From: UBA4742 sp963734965
GTDB taxonomy: Bacteria > Actinomycetota > Acidimicrobiia > Acidimicrobiales > Acidimicrobilacustridaceae
Assembly: GCA_963734965.1 (NCBI GenBank)
Contig: CAVTJK010000004.1
Coordinates: 620,001 to 684,000, forward strand
Direction of reading: 5' to 3'
DNA: 64,000 nucleotides
The first letter of the stretch is position 1, and each line of letters begins with the position of its first letter. This document shows, in pieces, positions 26,081 through 33,403 of the stretch. The position numbers were made by a program, and so were the translations under genes. Below the pieces are notes generated by a model that did no database searches, was not told the origin of the DNA, and saw only the letters and a program-made list of their open reading frames with translations.

Positions 26081-27133
26081 TCATCGAACGGTCATGGCTT
26101 CGCCGGTGGCCGGGCGCCCCAAGAAGCGAACCACGTCGGCCGCATCGGCGGCCAGGGCGGCCACGTCCACGTCCGACACCGCCTCGAAGGGCTCGAGCAC
26201 CACGGTGGAATCGGGCACCGTCCACGCCGCCACCGCCCGTCCGCCCACCAGGGCGAAGGCGCGGAAGATGCCGTTGACGGTGACCAGCCCGGTGTGGGCT
26301 CCCAGGATCGGCTCCCGTGATCGCCAACCGAGCAGCACGGGATCGAACATGCCGAGCAGCCTGGGCGGAGGCAGCTTCATCTTCTTGGCCGGGCGCCTCG
26401 AGCTCAGCACCGCCAGTCCGTCCGGGCCGATCCGCAGCTCGGATGCGATGGACGCGAACCCGGCTCGGGCGTCGCGCAACGGGAGGCCCGCCCAACGCGC
26501 CAGGTCGCGGTCGTCGGCCGGTCCGTGTCCGCTCAGGAAGCGCCGAGCCAGCTCGGCGCAGGCCACGTCACGGTCGACCGGCGGCGGCTCGCCCAACCAG
26601 TCGCGCACGAGCACGAAGGCCTGCTCGGATCCCACGACCGGCCCGCGCACGATCAGACCCCGCAGGCTGGCCAGCACCAACTGGTGGACCAGGGCCTGAC
26701 CGGCGATCGGGTTTCCGGCTCGCGTGAGGTGCTCGCCGATCTGACCACGCGTCAACGGGCCGTCGCGCTCGAGCGCCCGCTCGATCACCTCGACGGCTCG
26801 TTCGGACTGTTCGGCCGACACCCCTTCGTCGCGCAGCCGCTTGGTGTTGGCGGTCTCCGTGGTGGGCGCGGTGAGCGTCTGGAGCCACCAGTAGTCGTCG
26901 GGGCGGACCAGGTGCAACGTGCCCCGGTTGAGCCACGAGATCACCAGCGTGCGATCCACCGTGAGGGCCCGGTCGACGTCGGCCGAGCTGAGCCCGACCG
27001 AACGGGCCCGGATGGCCAGCCGCGCCCCGCGCTGATCCTGGGCCTGCACGGCCAGCAGCCGTTCGACCACGGCCACAGGCTCACGGGGCCGCGAGCCCAC
27101 CAGCATCTGGGCGGCGAGCCGCTCGGCCATCAT
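26081..27133 (-). CDS. winged helix DNA-binding protein, AlkZ-like (HTH_42)
   Basis: A 350-residue member of the HTH_42/AlkZ family; AlkZ is a DNA glycosylase that unhooks crosslinks in Streptomyces. The N-terminal motif VERLLAVQAQDQRGARLAIR contains the QAQD segment around the catalytic Gln-x-Gln/Asp of the family. RGTLHLVRPDDYWWL and the C-terminal PRLLGMFDPVLLGWRSRE are also typical. Many relatives have no proven glycosylase activity. It begins at an ATG-ATG pair (27133 or 27130) and ends 153 bases before the secreted-protein gene on the same strand. Confidence 0.87.
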   Translation of the reverse strand: MMAERLAAQMLVGSRPREPVAVVERLLAVQAQDQRGARLAIRARSVGLSSADVDRALTVDRTLVISWLNRGTLHLVRPDDYWWLQTLTAPTTETANTKRLRDEGVSAEQSERAVEVIERALERDGPLTRGQIGEHLTRAGNPIAGQALVHQLVLASLRGLIVRGPVVGSEQAFVLVRDWLGEPPPVDRDVACAELARRFLSGHGPADDRDLARWAGLPLRDARAGFASIASELRIGPDGLAVLSSRRPAKKMKLPPPRLLGMFDPVLLGWRSREPILGAHTGLVTVNGIFRAFALVGGRAVAAWTVPDSTVVLEPFEAVSDVDVAALAADAADVVRFLGRPATGEAMTVR

Positions 27134-27191
27134 GGCCGGCCACCGTACGCGAGCCCGAGGCGGATCGGGCGACCGCCGCGGGCTCGGTCGG

Positions 27192-27944
27192 TCAGCTGTA
27201 CATCAGCGACCCGGGCGTGGTGAGCACCTCGCCGGTCTCGAGCCACGTCTTCAAACCGGACAGGATCATGGGCCAACCGCCGTAGATCTGGTTGTTGGCG
27301 TTCTCGCGGAGCTGGTCGTGGGTGACGGTCAGTCGGCACGAGTCCTCGACCGGCTCGATCTCCCAGGTGACCCTCGAGGCACCCTCGCTCTTCACGTCGT
27401 CGCTCCACAGCGCGACCATCGACTGGACGAGCCGACGCGGGGGGTCGACCTCGAGGTTCTCGCCCTCGCCCAGCAGTCCGGGCGCACCGGGGTTCGTCAT
27501 CTCGAAGCGCGACCCGGGCGTCCAGTCCGAGTGGACCTGGCTGCCGAACTGGAACTTGCTCCGGATCTCGGGGTCGGTGATGGCTTCCCACAACCGCTCG
27601 GGCGTGGTGCGGATGTAGATCTCGTAGACCTTCTCCATGGTGCTCTCCAATTCGTGTTTGAGGTCGCTCAGACCGGCGACCCAGGGTTCGGCGAACTTGG
27701 TCACCCACCGGTCGTGGACCAGGCGGATGGGGACCGGGTTCAGGAAGTGGAGCTTCTCGCGCCCGCGGCGCCTGGTGACCACGAGGCCGGCCTCCTCGAG
27801 CTGCTTCAGGTGCTTCATGACGCCGAAGCGACTCATCGAGAAGCGCTCCTCGAGGGCGCTCAGCGTCTGGCCGTCCTCGCGGAACAACTCGTCGAGCAGG
27901 GCCCGCCTCGTCGGATCGGCCAGCGCCTTGAACACCTCGTCCAC
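27192..27944 (-). CDS. ArsR-type regulator fused to an AHSA1/SRPBCC domain
   Basis: A 250-residue fusion. Residues 1-85 are an ArsR-like winged helix (VFKALADPTRRALLDELF, then FSMSRFGVMKHLKQLEEAGL). Residues 110-250 are a START-like AHSA1 domain (VYEIYIRTTPERLWEAITDP, then PGSRFEM and CRLTVTHDQL). In many genomes these are two adjacent genes; here one chain may sense a hydrophobic ligand and control its own gene. GTG 27944 is preferred because the -10 box ends six bases upstream, so the mRNA would start at the GTG itself. Confidence 0.9.
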   Translation of the reverse strand: MDEVFKALADPTRRALLDELFREDGQTLSALEERFSMSRFGVMKHLKQLEEAGLVVTRRRGREKLHFLNPVPIRLVHDRWVTKFAEPWVAGLSDLKHELESTMEKVYEIYIRTTPERLWEAITDPEIRSKFQFGSQVHSDWTPGSRFEMTNPGAPGLLGEGENLEVDPPRRLVQSMVALWSDDVKSEGASRVTWEIEPVEDSCRLTVTHDQLRENANNQIYGGWPMILSGLKTWLETGEVLTTPGSLMYS

Positions 27945-27950
27945 GCCTCG

Positions 27951-27980
27951 ACTATACGTGACTATTTGGTCACATGTCAA
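27951..27980 (-). promoter_or_regulatory. leaderless promoter and operator of the ArsR-AHSA1 gene
   Basis: On the minus strand TTGACA (27980-27975), an 18-base spacer and TATAGT (27956-27951) form a near-consensus promoter. The -10 box ends six bases before the GTG start codon, so transcription should begin at or within a base of it. The spacer holds the exact palindrome GTGAC-TATTTG-GTCAC (27958-27973), a fitting site for autorepression by the encoded ArsR domain. Confidence 0.75.
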
Positions 27981-28019
27981 CGGCCCGCCGGCGGGGCCGC
28001 CGATCTGGTCGGGGGTTCG

Positions 28020-28799
28020 TCAGTCGAAGAGCAGGCCCACGGCGGTCTGGCTGGCCACCGCCAGCTGAGTCCCGTCGGGAGACCAGAGCCGCGCCGATCC
28101 GTGGAGGTAGCCACCCGCCGCGAAGTACGGCACCAGCTCGATGAGCACCCACTCGGAGTCGGGCGGAGGTCCGAAGCGGATGGCGTTGTCCAGGCTCGTG
28201 CCCGCCCCGGCTCGCCCGGCGGCGCGCACGACGGCGTTGGGCACCATGTCAGCCAGGAACCCGAGGATGCTGTGGCTCTGGGACCGGTCGCGCATGCGGC
28301 CCCACAGAGCCATGCCCGATCCGGCGAGCGGAACTTCGCGGATCTCGATCAGCTCGAGCCAGCCCCGATTGCCTTCGGGCATCGAGAACGGCGCCCGGGG
28401 CGCCCACGCCGGGGACTCCTCGGGCGAGACGACGTCGGGCATCGGGGCGATCTGCACCTCGAGGCCGCCTTGCCTCGGGTCACCGGTGGCGCCCAGCGCG
28501 GCGAACACGAGCCGATCGGCCACCGACGCCGTGACCCGCACCTGCGAGGTGCGCCGGCCGTGCGCCAGCACCTCCACCTGGCAGTCGATCGCTTCGCCGA
28601 CATCGGCGCTGGCCACGAACTGGACGGTGGACCACAGCGCGCCGCGACCCGTCTCGGCCTCGATGACGGCGGTGGTGATGGCCAGACCGGTGCCGCCGTA
28701 GAGCTTCCCGTCGAAGCGGGACAGCCCCGAGGTCAGCGTGAAGCGCCAGCGACCGGGCTCCACCCGCTCGAGCCCGAGCCATTCGTCTGGTTCGATCAT
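28020..28799 (-). CDS. acyl-CoA thioesterase, double hot-dog type
   Basis: A 259-residue protein with two hot-dog domains, like the 4HBT_3/TesB-like thioesterases of actinobacteria. The first has FDGKLYGGTGLAITTAVIEA and VQFVASADVGEAIDCQVEV; the second has DNAIRFGPPPDSEWVLIEL and GYLHGSARLWSPDGTQLAVA, ending with TAVGLLFD. These enzymes release CoA from acyl-CoA esters. It stands between the ArsR-AHSA1 and Fic genes on the same strand, with 75 and 68 bases between them. The acyl chain preferred is unknown. Confidence 0.87.
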   Translation of the reverse strand: MIEPDEWLGLERVEPGRWRFTLTSGLSRFDGKLYGGTGLAITTAVIEAETGRGALWSTVQFVASADVGEAIDCQVEVLAHGRRTSQVRVTASVADRLVFAALGATGDPRQGGLEVQIAPMPDVVSPEESPAWAPRAPFSMPEGNRGWLELIEIREVPLAGSGMALWGRMRDRSQSHSILGFLADMVPNAVVRAAGRAGAGTSLDNAIRFGPPPDSEWVLIELVPYFAAGGYLHGSARLWSPDGTQLAVASQTAVGLLFD

Positions 28800-28867
28800 C
28801 CGGCGATCCTAGCGATGGCCCTTCGGGCCCCGTTCCCGACGGCCGGTGGACGGGCTCGGCTCGACCA

Positions 28868-30052
28868 CTACCGCCAGGGGGCCTCGACCTCGACCAGCCG
28901 ATCGAGCAGGCCGGGCGCCTCCCACATCGGCTGGGCTCGACCGCCGGGGACCAACCGCAGGACACCCGCGCGCTCCAGCTGTTCGAGCCCCTTTCGAGCC
29001 GTGGCCTCGTTGGTCGCGGTGATCGTCGACGCCATCCCGACGGTGATGACCGGGTAGGCGGGCAACACCTCGAGCAACGCCGAGGCGGCAGTGCTCGGTC
29101 GGCGTGCGATCGAACGGTGCAGCAAGTGGTGCCAGCGGGTGCGGAGCGCGGCCACGTGGTCCACGTACTCCAAGGCGATCTGAGCCGATCGCGCGGTGGC
29201 CACCGCGAAGGCCTCGATCCAGCCCGTGACATCGCCGCCGCGGAACCGAGCCAGGCCGGAGTGGTAGCTCCCACGATCGCCGATCAGCATGAGGCCGATC
29301 GGCGGGACGTAGTGGGGCGCCAGCCGGCGCCGGCGCAACAGGGCGTGAACCAAGGCGCGGCCCGTGCGCCCGTTGCCGTCGACGAAGGGATGGATGGCCT
29401 CGAGCTGACCGTGGGCCGTGGCCGCCTGCACGAGCACCGGGAGCTCATCGGAGTTGCAGAACTGGCACAGATCGGCGACCAGCCGCCTTACCTCATCGGG
29501 CGGCGGGGGCACATAGTTGGCTTGGCACGGGCGCCACGTGTTGCCCCCGACCCAGTTCTGCACCGAGCGGAGGCGACCGGCCAGCCGAGGTCGAAAGGGT
29601 CTCATCAGCGCGTCATGGATGGCAACCAGATGCTCGGGCCCCATCTCGGGCGCGGACCGACACCGTTCGATGGCCCGCTCGGTGGCCCCGACGGTGGTCA
29701 GGATCTGCTGCGCCGCCGGTCCGACCTGCAGGGCCGCCCTGGATCGGGCCTCGGCTCGAGCGAGGACCCGAGCGTCGACCTCGTCGGCCCTGCGCCGGGC
29801 CGAGCGATGGGCTTCGGTGCGCAGTAGGAGCCGGCCGAGAGGTCGAAGTTCGGGCCGGGGCTGGGCGTTGAGCGATCGGACGGCCGCCTCCGCGTCGGCG
29901 ACGACGGCGGCCAGATCGGCTGAGAGCACGAGCGGCTCGTCGGCGATGGGCGCGGGCAGGTAGAGCTCATAGGTGCAGGCCGGGCGGAACCGGGCTGGCG
30001 CCTCGCCGTCGACATCCGCGGGCCAGGTGCGTCGCAGCCAGACACCCGCCAT
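28868..30052 (-). CDS. Fic family protein (putative AMP transferase)
   Basis: A 394-residue Fic protein with the active motif HPFVDGNGRTGR at 221-232; the His deprotonates the target hydroxyl and the GNGR loop holds ATP. A Fic_N region precedes it, with the flap segment VGGNTWRPCQANYVPPPP at about 168-185. The C-terminal 80 residues form a winged helix (TITATNEATARKGLEQLERA). Class II Fic proteins carry an inhibitory (S/T)xxxE(G/N) helix after RTEA; here that stretch (76-95) reads AHRSARRRADEVDAR, without the Glu-Gly. Either local frame errors garbled it or inhibition is lost. The target is unknown. Confidence 0.9.
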   Translation of the reverse strand: MAGVWLRRTWPADVDGEAPARFRPACTYELYLPAPIADEPLVLSADLAAVVADAEAAVRSLNAQPRPELRPLGRLLLRTEAHRSARRRADEVDARVLARAEARSRAALQVGPAAQQILTTVGATERAIERCRSAPEMGPEHLVAIHDALMRPFRPRLAGRLRSVQNWVGGNTWRPCQANYVPPPPDEVRRLVADLCQFCNSDELPVLVQAATAHGQLEAIHPFVDGNGRTGRALVHALLRRRRLAPHYVPPIGLMLIGDRGSYHSGLARFRGGDVTGWIEAFAVATARSAQIALEYVDHVAALRTRWHHLLHRSIARRPSTAASALLEVLPAYPVITVGMASTITATNEATARKGLEQLERAGVLRLVPGGRAQPMWEAPGLLDRLVEVEAPWR

Positions 30053-30196
30053 GTCGAACCCGTCCCTTCCGGCCGCTCACTTAGTGGTCGATCCGAACGG
30101 TAGATGGGCGCCGTCCCGAGATCGAGCGCAACCCGGCGGCATCGGTTCCGAGGTCGGGCGTCATGACGGTGGTCAGCCGCTCCGTGCGCCGCCTCG

Positions 30197-30943
30197 TCAG
30201 GCGACGTGGAGCTGGCGAGCGAGGTCGAGGGTGATGGGGTCGCCGGTGGCCGACACCCCCGCCTCTTCCCATGTGGCGCGGTGGGTGATCCAGCGGATCA
30301 ACGCCGGCGCGTCGGACGCGATGGTGGCCCTCGTGTCCCCGACACCTGCGACGATCGTGCGCGCCCCCGTCCCGAGCACCTCGATGACGAGCGAACCGGT
30401 CAACGAGTCGACCAGCGCCGCGTTCTGTTGTGGCAGGGCCATCGCGATCCAATCCAGCGCAGGAAGCAACCGCAGCTCGTCCGACGGCGGCGGCGCACCT
30501 GCGAGCGGGCCACGAGGCGCGAAGAGATCGGCGCGGATATGCGTGTAGTGGTCGAAGGCGAACGAGTTCGGCACCATCGAGACGGGGTAGGTCCCGAGAT
30601 CGCCGAACGATTGCAGCTGTTGGCGTCCGTCGAGACGAGCCAGGCGACCGATGGCGTCCTCGCTGACCGTCGCGTAGTCGTCGATGACCCGGTCGTAGCT
30701 CCACGAGCGACGGGAGTCGACGATGGCGTCCTGGGCCTGGGCGCTGGGCAGCCCGGTCGTGTCGGGCACCGCCGACCGGTCGACGATGAGCCAGAAGGCG
30801 CCGGCCAGGTGCGACACGAGGCCGTGCACCGACCAGCCGGACCAGCCGCAGGTCGCCTGCCACTCCTCCGGGCTGAGCCCGCGGCAGATGTCGACCAACG
30901 CGGCGCGGTCGGCCCTCAACGCGTCGACGGCGGCGGCGGTCAT
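30197..30943 (-). CDS. maleylpyruvate isomerase/DinB-like N-terminal domain protein (TIGR03083 type)
   Basis: A 248-residue protein of the mycothiol-dependent maleylpyruvate isomerase-like group. It begins with a helix bundle (TAAAVDALRADRAALVDICR) and the diagnostic SGWSVHGLVSHLAGAFWLIV, with a metal-binding His typical of DinB-like folds. A second metal site may be the FAFDHYTHIRADLF segment. A C-terminal SCP2-like domain follows. Many such proteins are thiol transferases or unknown. It starts 11 bases after the CocE-type gene, so the two are likely co-transcribed. Confidence 0.83.
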   Translation of the reverse strand: MTAAAVDALRADRAALVDICRGLSPEEWQATCGWSGWSVHGLVSHLAGAFWLIVDRSAVPDTTGLPSAQAQDAIVDSRRSWSYDRVIDDYATVSEDAIGRLARLDGRQQLQSFGDLGTYPVSMVPNSFAFDHYTHIRADLFAPRGPLAGAPPPSDELRLLPALDWIAMALPQQNAALVDSLTGSLVIEVLGTGARTIVAGVGDTRATIASDAPALIRWITHRATWEEAGVSATGDPITLDLARQLHVA

Positions 30944-30953
30944 GGTGGCCGGC

Positions 30954-32627
30954 TCAGGCGCGCCCGACGGGCAGCACGAGGCGGGAGCAGCCGCCCTGGC
31001 CGTGATGGATGGTGTGGCGGGCGGGGCACAGTCCGACACCGGTGCCGGGGTCCTCGCCGGTACCGAGGTTGCGGGCGAACTGCGGGTGCGAACCGCCGGC
31101 CACGACGAGACGCACACAGGTCCCGGCGACGAAGCGATGGGCGATGTCGCGCAGGCGGAGCGTCACCAGACCGGGTGCTCGGCCGGGGTCGAGGCGCTGG
31201 AACCCCTCGGTGACGTTGTGCGAGCGGCCATCGGCCCCGACCTCGGAGATGCGGACGAAGAGGTCGACATGGGGGTTGTCGCTCTCGTGGGCGAGCTCGA
31301 CGACCGGCGCGCCGAGGACCTCGAGGTCGTGGTCGAGAACCGGGGTGGTCCAGCACGCAACATCGGTCCGCTCGGCCAGCTCCGTGTCGTCCCTGACGCC
31401 TCGGGATCCGAGCAACGGCCCGCCGACGGTCGGGGTCGGGTGGGCGGGGTCGAACACGAACGACGAGGCGGGCGCCTCGGCCGCGGGAGGCTCCGCGGCC
31501 AGGTCACGGTGCGGGTGCAGGAAGAACGTGGAGGGTGATGTCGGCGGCGGCCACGTGTCCAGGTCGCGCCACTCGTCGACGCCGGTCACACAGACCCGCA
31601 CGGCGCTCGCCCGCGTCCTCGGACGCCGTTGGGCGAGATGCTCCTCGATCCATTCGAAGGTCTCGGTCGTGGTGATGCGGGCCGCACCGGCACCCACGGC
31701 GATGTGGGTCCACGGACCGATGGTGGCGGCCACGTCGACGCCGCGCTCGTGCAGCCGTCGGTACTGCTCGAGCGTCTGCTCGAGGAAGAGGTCCTGCCAC
31801 CCGCTGATGAGCAGGATCGGGATCTCGGCCCGCTCGAGGGCGGCGCCGACGTTCGTCGGGCCCCAGAATGGATCGCTCAGGTCGGGGCGGCCCACCCACT
31901 CGTCGTACCAGGGCGCCCGACCCTCGAGGTGGGTGCGAGCGGCCTGCACCAAAGGCAGCTCGTCCATGGCCTTGGCGTTGCGGCGCTCGGCGGTGGCCAT
32001 GCGGAGGATCCCCTGGACGGCGCCGCCCTCCTCCTGATGCACGACCATGTGGCTCCAGGCCAGGAAGTCCAGGCGGAAGGCCCCTGTCCCCCATGCGTGC
32101 TCGCCGAAGTCGTGTGGGGAGATCGAGATGACCGCCGCCGCCATCTCGGGCGGAGGGTCGGTCAGCAGGGCCCACTGGGTGAACCCGAGGTAGGAGCCGC
32201 CCACCGTGGCGAAGCGGCCGGTGAACCAGGGCTGGTCGCGCATCCAAGCCACGACGTCGTGGCCATCGTCGACCTCGCTCATCATCGGCGAGAGCTCGCC
32301 GCCCGAGCCGAAGGTGCCACGGGTCGACACGTACAGCGCGTTGTATCCCCGAGCGGCGAACACCCTCGTGGACGAGAGCGCCGTGAGCATCGAGCGTCCG
32401 TAGGGCCCGCGGACCAGGATGGTGCCGACGGGGGTCGAGGTCGGCTGGTAGAGATCGGCGGTCAGCTCGACTCCGTCACGCATCGGTATGCGCACGCCCC
32501 GGGTGATCGTGTAGGCGCTCGTGGCCGGGGGCACCCCGAAGATCCGACTGGCCAGTCGGTCGACGGCGCGTCCGCCCGGATGGGGCTGCTTCGCAGGACC
32601 GGTCGTGACCATGGCTGTCCGGATCAT
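30954..32627 (-). CDS. CocE/NonD family serine hydrolase (X-Pro dipeptidyl-peptidase-like)
   Basis: A 557-residue alpha/beta hydrolase with a C-terminal jelly-roll domain. The nucleophile Ser lies in VGGSYLGFTQW, the oxyanion Tyr in VRGPYGRS, and the acid and His of the triad in ILLISGWQDLFLEQT and IGPWTHIAVG. The C-terminal beta domain includes VTLRLRDIAHRFVAGT. Members cleave esters (cocaine esterase), acyl bonds or prolyl peptides. ATG 32627 is chosen because GGAGGTGAG lies directly before it; a longer upstream reading has no start signal. It diverges from the DUF4190 gene across 181 bases. Confidence 0.92.
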   Translation of the reverse strand: MIRTAMVTTGPAKQPHPGGRAVDRLASRIFGVPPATSAYTITRGVRIPMRDGVELTADLYQPTSTPVGTILVRGPYGRSMLTALSSTRVFAARGYNALYVSTRGTFGSGGELSPMMSEVDDGHDVVAWMRDQPWFTGRFATVGGSYLGFTQWALLTDPPPEMAAAVISISPHDFGEHAWGTGAFRLDFLAWSHMVVHQEEGGAVQGILRMATAERRNAKAMDELPLVQAARTHLEGRAPWYDEWVGRPDLSDPFWGPTNVGAALERAEIPILLISGWQDLFLEQTLEQYRRLHERGVDVAATIGPWTHIAVGAGAARITTTETFEWIEEHLAQRRPRTRASAVRVCVTGVDEWRDLDTWPPPTSPSTFFLHPHRDLAAEPPAAEAPASSFVFDPAHPTPTVGGPLLGSRGVRDDTELAERTDVACWTTPVLDHDLEVLGAPVVELAHESDNPHVDLFVRISEVGADGRSHNVTEGFQRLDPGRAPGLVTLRLRDIAHRFVAGTCVRLVVAGGSHPQFARNLGTGEDPGTGVGLCPARHTIHHGQGGCSRLVLPVGRA

Positions 32628-32808
32628 CTCACCTCCGGCTCGACCCCGTTCGCCCGAAGCCGAAGTCGGGGCCTGGCTCGTCCCTCGGGTGCGCGCGAGA
32701 ACGGCGTTGCCGCGCTCGGTCCAGCCTGATCTTGTCGATCCTCGGCGACACGGGATCGCTATCCTCACCGTCTGGCCGTGCGGGGCGGTCACCGGAGGGA
32801 GATCCACG

Positions 32809-33288
32809 ATGAGCGATGACCCGGACGGCCCGACCCTGGGCTGGCAGCCGCCGACGGGCGCGCCGCCCGGTTCGTCGGACCCCCCGCCCCCGTGGACCAC
32901 ACCCGGACTGCCGGCATCACCGCCCGGCGGCTACCCGCCCCCGGCGTATCCGGCCCAGCCCGGCTACGCCCCACAGGGCTGGGGCCCCGGATACGGCTAC
33001 GCGCCGCCCAAGACCAACGGCCTGGCCATCGCCTCGCTCGTGTGCGCGCTCGGCGCTTTCGTCGTGTGCCCGCTCGTCGCCGTCGTCGGTCTGGTGCTCG
33101 GCATCATGGCCCGGCGGCAGATCCGAGATTCGAACGGCGCCGAGACCGGCGACGGCCTGGCCCTCGCCGGGATCATCATCGGCGCCATCGGTACGGCACT
33201 GGCCGTCGTCGGCCTGGTCGGGGTCATCGTGCTCGTCGCCGTCGGAGCCAGCCAGGGCGACCAGTCGCTGGGCTTGATCCTCACCTGA
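32809..33288 (+). CDS. DUF4190 membrane protein with Pro-rich N terminus
   Basis: A 159-residue protein. The first 65 residues are rich in Pro, Gly and Tyr (GYPPPAYPAQPGYAPQG). A DUF4190 domain of two membrane helices follows: NGLAIASLVCALGAFVVCPL and GLALAGIIIGAIGTALAVVG, joined by the short loop IMARRQIRDSNGAETGDG. The family is common in actinobacteria and has no proven function. GGAGGGAG precedes the ATG by eight bases. Confidence 0.88.
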   Translation: MSDDPDGPTLGWQPPTGAPPGSSDPPPPWTTPGLPASPPGGYPPPAYPAQPGYAPQGWGPGYGYAPPKTNGLAIASLVCALGAFVVCPLVAVVGLVLGIMARRQIRDSNGAETGDGLALAGIIIGAIGTALAVVGLVGVIVLVAVGASQGDQSLGLILT

Positions 33289-33307
33289 GCATCGAGCGGG
33301 CCCAACC

Positions 33308-33360
33308 CTCGGCTTCTGGCGGCGATCGAGGGCGCTCCGCGCCCTTCGATGCCGCCGGAA
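33308..33360. repeat. hairpin repeat family A, copy 2
   Basis: This is the second 53-bp copy of the element at 8198-8250. Left arm TTCTGGCGGCGATCGAGGG and right arm CCCTTCGATGCCGCCGGAA pair around a TCC loop. It lies between the convergent DUF4190 and nrdJ genes and may act as a two-way terminator. Confidence 0.75.
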
Positions 33361-33403
33361 TCCGGGATCGGGAGGGTCCGTCCGGCGTGGAGGCGACCTC
33401 GGG

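Noticed and set aside
32521..32808. N-terminal extension of the DUF4190 protein and upstream extension of the CocE protein
   Set aside because: Clear ribosome binding sites stand before ATG 32809 and ATG 32627.
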